This document shows, one piece after another, positions 22,314-32,527 of a stretch of 64,000 nucleotides of DNA (positions are counted from its first letter, which is position 1; each line of letters starts with the position of its first letter). Made by a program: the position numbers and the translations under genes. Origin of the DNA: Tachypleus tridentatus (taxonomy: Eukaryota > Arthropoda > Merostomata > Xiphosura > Limulidae); NCBI RefSeq assembly GCF_004210375.1, contig NC_134830.1:10478001-10542000 (forward strand), given 5' to 3'. Below the pieces are notes generated by a model. That model searched no databases. It was not told the DNA's origin and saw only the letters and a program-made list of their open reading frames with translations.

Positions 22314-22771
22314 TGTGCATCTTTTCAAACACAGCACAGGAAGTAGCTGCTGTAATTGATGTGCATCTTTTCAAACACAGCACAGGAAGTAGCTGCTGTA
22401 ATTGATGTGCATCTTTTCAAACACAGCACAGGAAGTAGCTGCTGTAATTGATGTGCATCTTTTCAAACACAGCACAGGAAGTAGCTGCTGTAATTGATGT
22501 GCATCTTTTCAAACACAGCACAGGAAGTAGCTGCTGTAATTGATGTGCATTTTCAAACACAGCACAGGAAGTAGCTGCTGTAATTGATGTGCATCTTTTC
22601 AAACACAGCACAGGAAGTAGCTGCTGTAATTGATGTGCATCTTTTCAAACACAGCACAGGAAGTAGCTGCTGTAATTGATGTGCATCTTTTCAAACACAG
22701 CACAGGAAGTAGCTGCTGTAATTGATGTGCATCTTTTCAAACACAGCACAGGAAGTAGCTGCTGTAATTGA
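22314..22771. repeat. Minisatellite, 10 copies of a 46-bp unit
   Basis: The unit begins TGTGCATCTTTTCAAACACA and ends in GCTGTAATTGA. Ten head-to-tail copies span 458 bp. The only difference is a 2-bp deletion in one copy near 22540. The short - strand ORFs through it are products of the repeat. Confidence 0.97.
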
Positions 22772-22954
22772 AGACAGACGAATGCTTGGACAGATATTAT
22801 GGTTTGCAATATACGTGAATGAGATAAAATGAAAGATTCATACAACGAAACCAAAATAAAGAAGGAACTGACCACTTCTTGCTCTAAAGGCACTTGCAGT
22901 TTGCAGTGGCAAGCAGGCAAAGGCACACTATACATTTAAAACAGATATAGTATA

Positions 22955-23200
22955 GCCCGGCATGGCCAGGTGGGTTAAGGCGTTCGAATCGTACTCCGAG
23001 GGTCGAGGGTTCGCATCCTCATCGCACCAAACATTCTCGCCCTTTCAGCCGTGGGTGCGTTATAATGTTACGGTCAATCCACTATTTGTTGGTAAAAGAG
23101 TAGCCCAAGAGTGTGGGGTGGGTGGTGATGAACAGCTGCCTTCCCTCTAGTCTTACACTGTTAAATTAGGGATGACTAGCGCGAAATTAAAAAACAAACA
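22955..23200 (+). repeat. SINE-A copy, tail shortened
   Basis: Head GCCCGGCATGGCCAGGTGGG, ATCGTACTC variant of the anticodon loop, B-box, full core. The tail jumps from GACTAGC directly to GCGAAATT, lacking the CAGATAGCC..GCTTTG segment. Confidence 0.93.
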
Positions 23201-23617
23201 TACATACAGTATAAAGAAAAAAATACGTATATAGAGAATATTAATACTCAACAGTGAAGTAAAACAATCAAAAAGAAGGACTGAGTTAAAAAACAGCAAA
23301 TTCAAACCTTCCATAATGACAATTCGTTATAAAAAAAACAAGTCCAAATAAAAGTAAAAACCCTGCACTAATCGAAAAGATAGTCAGAGTACAGACTATA
23401 ATGTGGGATATAAAATGTACTCTAGGTTTTGGAGGTGACTACGGGAGCAAGAGCCGCATTGCGGTGGAAATACACTTTTATCAACCTCAGCGTTAGTTCT
23501 CCAGTCTTACATAAAAAATAAAGAAATAGAAATAAGGATAGCGAGATGTGAGTGCTCAAGCACTCTTCACTGCCTTGCATACAATTGTTGGAAGGTGACT
23601 GTTTTCTTATGTAAATG
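23201..23617. other. Intergenic
   Basis: AT-rich. No gene or repeat was recognised beyond the flanking SINEs. Confidence 0.35.
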
Positions 23618-23738
23618 TTCCGCGTTAGTACAGCGATAAGTCTACGGATTTAAAACGTTAAAATCTAGGTTGTGGTTTCGCTCCGTAGACTCAGCAGATA
23701 GTCCAGTGTGGCTTTGCTATAAGAAAACACAAACACAC
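23618..23738 (+). repeat. SINE-B copy, full length, diverged
   Basis: CGCGTTAGTACAGCGATAAG, an altered B-box, CTCAGCAGATAGTCCAGTGT, GGCTTTGCTATAAGAAAACA and the ACAAACACAC end. Confidence 0.88.
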
Positions 23739-24332
23739 TACAAAGTAAATAGAGAAAAATAATAAGGTATTACCACTTTAGAGTAAGTAAGTAATATAAA
23801 TTTACCTTCATTACGGTGATAAAGCATTAATTAGTAGCCCAGTACACAAATTATACTAATATCAAGTGTCCCAACCAGTCATCTAAACTAACTAGTATAA
23901 CTCCTAACCACCACCCAAATTTTCAAACTTTAAATAAACATATATATGCGATAAGGTGTTCATCCGCATAAAACAATTACGTTGTTTAACTTATCATTTT
24001 ACACCTAAAAATAGTTATTGGTTATCAGTTAAATTTCCTTAATTTTTACTTCTTTATATTTATTTAATACACTCTTATGTTTATCACAGAATATGTTAAT
24101 AATTTTATATAAAGCTATATTTATTAAATTCATTAAATATTAATTTTTGCATCGATATTTCAAGATTACTAATAAAATACTGTAATATTTTACAAATTTT
24201 ACAAAATCTGAATAACTGTGAAGTTATAATACTTATATCAAAAGAGTATGGTACATTATTAACAAAAAAGAGTAAACCATATATTGGAAAAGTAATTTTT
24301 TTATCACAAATATTTAAATTGATATCATAATT

Positions 24333-24595
24333 GGCCCGGCATGGCCTAGCGCGTAAGGCGTTCGACTCGTATTTCGAGGGTTCGCGCCCGCGTCGCGCTA
24401 AACATGCTCGCCCTCGCAGCCGTGGGGGTGTATAATGTGACGGTCAATCCCACTATTCGTTGGTAAAGAGTAGCCCAAGAGTTGGTGGTGGGTGGTGATG
24501 ACTAGCTGCCTTCCCTTTAGTCTTACACTGCTAAATTAGGGACGGCTAGCACAGATAGCCCTCGAGTAGCTTTGTGCGAAATTCCAAAACAAAGA
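24333..24595 (+). repeat. SINE-A copy, full length
   Basis: Head GGCCCGGCATGGCCTAGCGC, shortened around the anticodon arm (TATTTCGAGGG), core and tail intact. Confidence 0.93.
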
Positions 24596-24938
24596 TATCA
24601 TTATCAGTTATTTTAATGTTTAAATGTAAATAATGTGCCTCTACATTATATATTAAAGTATTTTCAATTTATACTTGTACCGGATAAATAGTGTTAATTA
24701 CATTATTTATTTCAGGTTTATTTATGATATATTAATTAAATCATCTCTGTAAGTTAAATATCTGTAAGTTAAAGCAAATCTATCTGGGTTTATGCAATGT
24801 TCAATAAATCTATTTTCATATATAAAATTGCAAAACAAGTGGAATAGTTAGTTTCCGTTGGAAGTATTAATACTTGTTTAAAATTCTAGTTATTGAAACG
24901 TATAAAATTATTATAAATGCAAAAACTTAATATATATA

Positions 24939-25215
24939 GAGGTTCAGCATGGCCAGGTGGGTTGAGGCGTTCGACTCATTATCTGAGGGTCGCGAATTCG
25001 AATTCCTGTCGCACCAAGCGTGTTCGCCCTTTCAGTCGTGGGTGCGTTATAATGTGATGGTTTAATCCCACTATTCGTGGCTAAAAGAGTAGCTCAAGAG
25101 TTGGCGGTGGGTGATGATGACTAGCCGACTTCCCTCTAGTCTCACACTTCTAAGTTAGGGACGGTTAATGCAAATAGCTCTCGAGTAGCTGTGCGCGAAA
25201 TTCAAAACAAACAAA
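24939..25215 (+). repeat. SINE-A copy, full length, diverged
   Basis: GGTTCAGCATGGCCAGGTGG head, CGAATTCGAATTCC at the B-box, core, tail with GCGCGAAATTC and (AAAC)n. Confidence 0.9.
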
Positions 25216-27769
25216 TTTAATATATATTTTATGTTTTTGAAGCTAAACTTTGCTTCTTCCCGTATAATGAAAAGATTACCGAATTGTTTAATTAATGAGT
25301 TTATTAAAAAAATAAATATTTTAATGGAATTGTTGTAAAATCAAATGCTTGAATATTCTTTACTTGTTTACAATTTCTTAGATATTCTGAAATGGGTTGA
25401 TTATTTTTATTATCCAAAACGTATGTTTCTAATTATTAAGACTCATATTTTTAATTTTATCAAATTAAATATTAAGCAATTTATTTAATAGAATGGCTAG
25501 TTGTTTACTAATTGTTTTTATTGAACTAGAAATAATTCTAAATTTTATCATAGATTTATGGAGTTTGGGAATACCATATAGAAAAGGTAATTCTAAATAA
25601 GAGTTTGGTTCAGGATACATTTTTTTACAAGCTTTAATGAAAGTATTAATTACTGTATCTTTAGAATGGTTAATAAGTTTAAATGTTTGTGTATTATTGA
25701 TTTATTCTGTTATAATTAATGCATAAAACCTTTTACAAAAATACAGTTAACTTTATCAATGAAAATTAAAACCTTTCTCTCGTAATTTTTGAAACATATT
25801 TTTTAACTGATGAAACTATAAATCTATATGGTATTTCTTGATAAATGTGATAAAGTACAGAGGATAATCTTAAGTAAAAATTATATCATTTAAATTATAA
25901 TTAATTAACCAATATTCAAAATATACAACTCAACCAAAGCCAGTCTAAGTTTTGTCCTTTAATACCTTATACCTGCTAGCAAAGTTTACATAGCTGTTAT
26001 TGTTTTCAATTGGTTCACAGGGGCTCTCTTGATGTTAATTAGCTTGATACACAGATGTCACACTTCTTCCTAATATCTTGTTGGAGCAGTACTCCTTCAA
26101 TCCAGCTGATACTCTTCTCGGTTCTACAAGACCCGTTCTTTTATCAATTAAGTGAACATCTCCTGACAGTGCCTTTTCAGCACTGGAATCTGCTAAAGCA
26201 GTGGATATTTGTAATAACCTTAGATGTTTTTTCAGAGTTCGAATCTGAGCATCATGTGGGCCTGGTTGATTGGCTGGTGCTGTGAAGTTGACACATCTTC
26301 ATTCTTGGTTGTCTTTCTTTAGGGATGGTAATTGCAGAAGAGTTGGTCCACGAGCTGATTTGAATGGCCACTGACGAAGTTGCTGTCAGTTACTCTCTGG
26401 GACTTGGTTAGCACTCTGTATGAAGCAAGTGCTGTAAGACTATTATTGGGTTTGGGGATAAATAAGCCCCATTGGAGGTGACAGTACATCTTGAATTGTG
26501 TTTGGCTGCTGACAGCACATATTCTGATGGAATATGACACCAGGACCTGGTTCTTCTCTTCTTTGGGTATTGTAAACAGCAGTAACGATACTAGCCTGTT
26601 GGTAGACTTCGTTCCTCAGTAGTCATGATAGCGATCATTCCTGAACTTTTGCCGCTTCATAAGACTACCTGATTTCAAAGAGAGACCTTAAAGACAGCAG
26701 GAAAATCCGATGACAAATGCGACTGGTTTTCTCTGTCTGTCTACAAGCAGTGTATCTACATCCATGAGTTCAGTCATGATGAATATCCAGCCACACCAAG
26801 ACATTTCAATTTTGGCATCTTTAATGGTTCCCCACTTAAAACATCTGCGTACCTTGCAGAAACATGGTGGCTTCACAGGATGATGATGAGGTAAAAAGTT
26901 TATTCCATAGTGGAGAAGAAAAAGAATGAAGAATACTGAAATAATACTAAAAGACCATGGCTAAAGCTCAATCTTAAATATTGAAGGTCCAGGTTCAAAT
27001 GCAGAATTAGGTAAATTCTGATTGTTTAAAAATTCATCTGAGAGCACATAATAATGGGAGTCGTAACATGAAGTTACACCCTTGACTTTCCACTACAGTT
27101 ACAAGCCAAATGACGCATTTATGAACTTCACGTACACTCTCACATTTTTGTATCCTGAAATTCTGAGAATTTCTCAATCTTTAGGTTTCTGAAAATCTCC
27201 ATTTTATCAATAAGCTCCAGTTGTACAGCCCTTTACTGGCCCCAGATGATGAAAACATATAACATACCCTTCAACGCAGACTCATTCTTCCTCCTAACAT
27301 CTGGTTTTAATGTAGACAGTGTCAGTAAGATGGAATAATAGTTGACACCGTACAGCTTTTAAATGTGGTATGCATTTACAGAAAAGCAGAAAAAGCAATT
27401 TCAACAGCCTGAAGCCTCTACTCTAATTGTATTGCTAGTTTTTGTTTAGGTTTTTATTTAATAGACGTGCTTATAGATATTATATCACAACGTGTTTGAT
27501 GAACTTTAACAGGAATATAATATATGTTTAAGTATTTTTCGAGAAACTTGTAATTACTTGTGTTGTAACTAGCACACATTATTGTTCCAACGATGCCCAG
27601 GCGGTCAGTCGGCTCGGTAGTCACTGTGAAGTTCGCGCGTTCGACTTAAATAAATTGTACAGTTCAGTCCTACTTCAATTCTGTTCTATTTTCGTTCGTT
27701 GTACGTTAGAGTTTTTCAATAAAGACTGTATTTTAGCCTTTTGAGTCATCTGGAAAACAGATTCCAATT
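25216..27769. other. AT-rich DNA, then a mixed-composition stretch of unknown origin
   Basis: 25216-25990 is strongly AT-rich with no gene. 26000-26950 is less AT-rich and contains overlapping open stretches: - strand 26319-26540 (with RVTDSNFVSGHSNQLVD) and + strand sequence near 26700-26880 (with DKCDWFSLSVYKQCIYIHEF). These look like decayed coding DNA, but I recognise no family. 27590-27769 leads into the hAT-type pseudogene and may be its 5' leader. Confidence 0.35.
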
Positions 27770-30045
27770 ATGACAAGCAAGCGTCTGAAACTTTCCGATA
27801 TTAGACAGTTCTACAAGCCAGTTACTGATACTACAAGTGACAATACAGATGTAGATAATCCAACAACATCAAGCAAAGGAATAGAAACTTGTTATACAGA
27901 GGAAATACCATGTTCATCAGAGGACGAGTCTGAAAATGCTTGTGTAACTATTGCACATCATGAACCACCAGATAGTTGTGAAACAAGTTTGTGCAGTAAT
28001 GAAAAATCTGACACTCCACAGATACAGTGTGGAAAGTCATATCATCCAGATGCACAACTAATACTACGACAGAAAGCAAAATCTCAAAATATCAACTTCC
28101 AGGGCAAGTGGTTTGGTGAGTTCCCATGGCTGCACTTCGACAATCAGACTTAAAAAGACATATGCTTTCATTGTGCCAAGGCGGAAAATAGAGGCCTTTT
28201 TACAGGGAAATTGGAGAGGCCAATGGAGTATATCTTCATATCTACCGGTTTTTGCAACTGGAAAAAGGCAAAACAGAAATTCAACGAACACCAATCCTCT
28301 TCTCAGCACAGATTCGCTATATTTCCAGAAGGTTCACTTGATGTAACTCCAGTGACTGTCCAACTACATGGTGGAAAAAAGAAGCAGCAGGAAGAATGCA
28401 AAAGAAGTCCAGCCAAAATATTAAGAAGTTTACGTTTCTTATTGCGTCAAGGTTTAGCATTACGTGGACATACTGATACGGAGGGGAACTTCCTGCAGTT
28501 AATGAAGCTCCTGGAAGAGGAAGATCCTGAGTTGACGGCCTACTTGTTAAAGGAAACCACATTCACATCACCCCAGGCTCAGAATGAAATAATGGAGATG
28601 TTCAGCCATCAAATATTGAGGAGCATAGCACACGAAGTGCAGCAAAGTAAAATCTTTGCATTAATGGTTGATGGCACTCAAGATGTTACAGGTGCCGAAC
28701 AGGAAGCAATATGTGTACGATACATAGATGAGAACCTTGACATCCATGAGACATTTCTTGGTTTGTACAGTGTTTCCAACTGGTGAAACAATATCCTCGA
28801 CTATACTTGATGTGCTGACTAGACTCAATTTACCACTGTCAGGATTAAGAGCACAAACTTATGATGGAGCCGCTAACATGAGTGGTGCGTACAGAGGATG
28901 TCAGGCAAAAAAAGAGAATCAACCGTCAGCTTTGTTTTGTCACCGCGGAGCACACAAAGCTAATTTAATAATGCAACATCCAGTTGAAACTTTTAAATGT
29001 GTTCGAGATTCTATCCAGTGGGTACATGAACTTGGTGTCTTGCTTCAGAGGTCAGGCAAATACAAGACAATCTTTGAAAATATTGTATCATCAGACAGTC
29101 ACAATGGTCCAGTTACATACATCCGCCCACTGTGTCCAACACGCTGGTTGTGCCGCCTATTTGCAATTACATGTGCTAATGATCACTACAGTGACGTTGT
29201 TGATTCTTTGTCTGAATTAGCAAATGAAAAATCAGATGTAGCAGTGAAAGCACGAGGTCTGCTGGACAGATTTAACAAAGGAAAGACAGTTTTAGGATTA
29301 TTACTGGCTCAGCATCCATTAGCTGCATCAGAGGAACTAAACCGTACATTCCAAGCAAAATCAGCGACAGTATCTGGCATGATTGAGGCATCTGAAATGA
29401 CAGTTGAGCAATTGCGGGTATTGCGAACAGAGGAAAATTACAACAAGATATTTGATGAAGCTGAGAGAAAGGTGACTTCCCTAGATCTGGTGCCTATTGA
29501 ACTATCACGCATTCGCAGACCCCCCAGAAGGATCACAGGTGATGGCTCAGCACACATTCTGCAACAGCTAGAGATTACTACAGAAGCCAATATTTTGAAT
29601 TTGTGGACACAGTCATGGAAAATCTGACCACTGGATTCAATGCAGACATGCTGACGACAATAGCTTGAGGCAATATCTGGCACTTGAGAACATGATCACA
29701 TCTAGCAAGATTGACAACTCGGTTATAAACTTCTATCCAGAAATCTCTGCACAACGGCTCGAGTTTCAGTCGCCCATGTTCAAAAGAACAACAAAAGCAG
29801 TATCTCTGAAAGGTGCAAAGGATGCTTACTGTAAAATGCATGAAACAAGCCAGCAGATGTTTAGTAAAGTGTTTCTTCTCATGAAAATTTTGCTTGTACA
29901 TCCAGTATCCAGCTGCGAATGTGAACGCAGTTTTTCTGCATTAAGACGGTTGAAGACGTTTTTAAGGTCAACTATGTATCAGTGCCGCCTCAACCATGTG
30001 GCAGTTTGTCACACTCACAAAGATGAGTGCAATGAAAGTTATTAG
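27770..30045 (+). pseudogene. ZMYM1/TTF-type hAT transposase-like gene, near full length, broken
   Basis: This is a transposase-derived gene of the DUF4371/hATC type, annotated in animals as zinc finger MYM-type protein 1-like. The start is ATG 27770 (MTSKRLKLSDIRQFYKP). It has an acidic Ser-rich linker, then a TTF-type zinc-finger region (FPWLHFDNQT, CFHCAK, GFCNWKKA..FNEH). DUF4371 follows (GLALRGHTD, FALMVDGTQD), then the YDGAANMSG block, CPTRWLCR, and the C-terminal hATC domain with HPVSSCECERSFSALRRLK. It is interrupted by an in-frame TAA (28151-28153), a frameshift near 28775, another near 29565, and a stop plus frame change near 29663. Stretches between lesions are long and clean, so decay is recent. 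A hAT-like 3' end lies at about 30321-30353. Confidence 0.9.
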
Positions 30046-30320
30046 TAACCTTGTCAAGTATAATGGCCATCTTTTATACTGTGCAGTGCGCAGGAATAAA
30101 TTCATGTGGCAGTTAATTTGTGACACATTTGTCTTTATTCTGTTAACATTTTGAAAACTGTTCACAACACCTCACTTATACAAACCTACATGGAAACCTT
30201 GAAGTATCGTGGCAACAAGATTACTCTGTGACTGCATGTTTACAGCTTTCAGGTTCACGTAATCAGAGATAACCAATTTGAAAATTGAACAGTCCACGTA
30301 AGTGGTTACAAAAATCATTA

Positions 30321-30353
30321 CCCCCCATCGGGTGTAAAAAATCTACGCTCCTG
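30321..30353 (+). mobile_element. Probable 3' terminal end of the ZMYM1-type hAT element
   Basis: CCCCCCATCGGGTGTAAAAA followed by ATCTACGCTCCTG. Its reverse complement begins CAGGAGCGTAGAT, the typical outer end of this hAT group. The matching 5' end was not found upstream of 27770, so the left boundary is unknown. Confidence 0.55.
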
Positions 30354-30489
30354 TTCATTCGCATTGCAAAACACTCGTGAATGAATATGTATAATATTTT
30401 AAAATGTGTGTGAAACCAAACAAGTCTATTTATTTATATATATATTGTTCTTAGCTATATTTTTCATGTCGTAACTTATATAAAGACTT

Positions 30490-30769
30490 TGTTTGTTTGT
30501 TTGTTTTGGAATTTCGCACAAAGCTACTCGAGGGCTATCTGTGCTAGCCGTCCCTAATTTAGCAGTGTAAGACTAGAGGGAAGGCAGCTAGTCATCACCA
30601 CCCACCGCCAACTCTTGGGCTACTCTTTTACCAACGAATAGTGGGATTGACCGTCACATTATACACCCCCACGGCTGACAGGGCGAGCATGTTTAGCGCG
30701 ACGCGGGCGCGAACCCGCGACCCTCGGATTACGAGTCGCACGCCTTACGCGCTTGGCCATGCCAGGCCT
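30490..30769 (-). repeat. SINE-A copy, full length
   Basis: Reverse copy with a (GTTT)n start, well-conserved tail and core, and head ending GCTTGGCCATGCCAGGCC on the + strand. Confidence 0.95.
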
Positions 30770-31375
30770 ATATAAAGACAAGAGAGAGCTACAAATTAAA
30801 TACATTAGATTGGCTGACTTTTGCATATTTTAACAAAAATTACACACCAGTGCTTTCATGGGCACAACAGTTTATATTTATTTGTATAATGTTAAAAAAG
30901 AAAACATGCTGTACATGTTTCAGTGGTCAATATGATCCACCATCTTCAGGGTACAAAGAAGAACGTATGAGGTTCGTTTATGTACTAGAGAAAATGTACA
31001 TGCATGATTAATATATTGTATATAGGCGCTATTTACAAAGTAGAATTCCAGGAGTTCACTGTTGTGGCACCTGAACCTAAATCTTTATCTGAACACATCA
31101 TTTTGTTTCAACGTTTTTAATGAATCTCTATATATTTAATAAATTTATTGAATTCACCTTTTGAGGCATTTTACATTTTCGCAGTTAACAATATGTGAAG
31201 AGTTAGGCACACATTCAGCCAAGGCCACAACACTAGTTTTATATTTTATTAATAGCATTTTTATGTTATTTTAAATTTCACCACGTTTGCCTAATATCCT
31301 TTAAGCCACAACTCTGTGAAATATTATATATACTCTTAGTTCACTCTTATTTTTCAATCTGTTGACTGCTTCTTT
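30770..31375. other. Intergenic
   Basis: No gene or named repeat is recognisable in this stretch between two SINE-A copies. Confidence 0.35.
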
Positions 31376-31615
31376 GAATTTCACGCAAAGCTACACGAGA
31401 GCTATTTGCGCTAGCTATCCTTAATTTAGCAGTGTAAGATTACAGGGAAAGCAACTAGTTATCACCAACGCTTTTACCAACGAATAGTAGAATTGATCTT
31501 TACATTATAACGCCTCTACAGCTGAAAGGATGAGCATGTTTAGTGTGACGAGGATTCAAAGCCACTACCCTCAGATTACGAGTTTAGCGCTTATAACCAC
31601 CTGGCCATGTCGCCC
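31376..31615 (-). repeat. SINE-A copy, diverged, core deletion
   Basis: Reverse copy. The CCCACCGCCAACTCTTGG part of the core is shortened, while the head B-box and CTGGCCATG end are still visible. Confidence 0.87.
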
Positions 31616-31669
31616 TATATTTCAACCTCTGAAATAATTAATACAAAATATTTAATTGTTATTTGTGTG

Positions 31670-31875
31670 GGTGGGTGTTTTTTTTCTTATAGCAAAGCCT
31701 CATCGATCTATCTGTTGAGTCCACCGACGGGGTACCCGGCTGGTACAGGGGTAAGTTTACTGATTTACAACACTAAAATCAAGGTTCGTTTCCCCTCGGT
31801 GGTCTCAGCAGATAGCCCGATATGGTTTTGCTATGAGAAAACACACACTCCACCGAGGAAATTGAACCCATAATG
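31670..31875. repeat. SINE-B copies in opposite orientations (partial foldback)
   Basis: A - strand tail piece (31670-31730) is followed by a + strand copy (31736-31849), then by another short - strand piece (CCACCGAGGAAATTGAACCC). Confidence 0.8.
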
Positions 31876-31891
31876 GGTGTGTAATTAATTA

Positions 31892-32112
31892 TTACAGAAC
31901 TATTTAGGCACCTGCTAGTACAGCGGTAAGTCTAGGGATTTACATCGCTAAAATCAAGGGTTCGATTCCCCTCGATAGACTCAGCAGATAGCCCGATGTG
32001 GCTTTGCTATAAGAAAACACACACTCCAACCAGGGGAATTAAACCCTTGATTTTAGCGATGTAAATCCCTAGACTTACCGCTGTACTAGCAGGTGCCTAA
32101 ATAGTTCCGTAA
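31892..32112. repeat. SINE-B foldback with 81-bp inverted arms
   Basis: The left arm 31892-31972 and right arm 32032-32112 are inverse copies with about three mismatches, separated by a 59-nt loop containing the SINE-B tail. Both arms include the tRNA-like head and about 20 bp of flanking DNA (CTATTTAGGCACCTGCTAGT), so the inversion includes the insertion site. RNA from either strand would form a long hairpin. The right arm ends 319 bp upstream of the USP5-like start codon. Confidence 0.93.
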
Positions 32113-32431
32113 AAATTAAATACACACCCATACACACATAATAATATCATTCAATTACTATGTAAGAGGAAAGAGGATTTGCTTACAAAGTCGGCAAATT
32201 GAAAATCAGTTTGTTATCATGATTTACAATTTAATCTGTTATGTAATTAAAAATAAGCAAACCTTGAGCTTTTTTATTTATTTTTATTTATCCATTTCAA
32301 TTTTTTAACTCGTTGTTTCTGTTGGTTTACTCTCGTGATTTGTTTTGGGTTACCCTGTATAATTCGGTATTCCGATGCATGACAATCAGAATATTTTTGA
32401 GTTAGGAGCTTTGGTGTACTGTTGTAGTAAG

Positions 32432-32527
32432 ATGGAAATATTAAATCAGCACTTATCAAAAATCCGCACACCTCTTGGAGGTGAACAGGTGTATAAAGAA
32501 GAATGTGTGTTTTCATTTGAAACACCG
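32432..32527 (+). CDS. USP5: USP5-like coding exon 1
   Basis: 32 codons from ATG 32432 (context TAAGATGG, G at +4) to the donor GTTTGT. The peptide has [19 protein letters not shown], which aligns with the vertebrate IRVP..HKDECAFSFDTP segment. It ends in phase 0. Upstream in-frame codons do not extend the similarity, which supports this ATG. Confidence 0.88.

Noticed and set aside
22417..22935. Repetitive - strand ORFs (64 and 96 codons)
   Set aside because: They are translations of the 46-bp minisatellite. Each ends at the same TGA within the repeat unit and lacks any gene context.
27590..27660. 5' terminal inverted repeat of the ZMYM1-type hAT element
   Set aside because: The GC-richer sequence GCCCAGGCGGTCAGTCGGCT does not match the inverse of the 3' end (CAGGAGCGTAGAT).
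32274..32525. 83-codon - strand ORF
   Set aside because: It is antisense to USP5-like exon 1, where the + strand reading matches the family and ends at a donor site.
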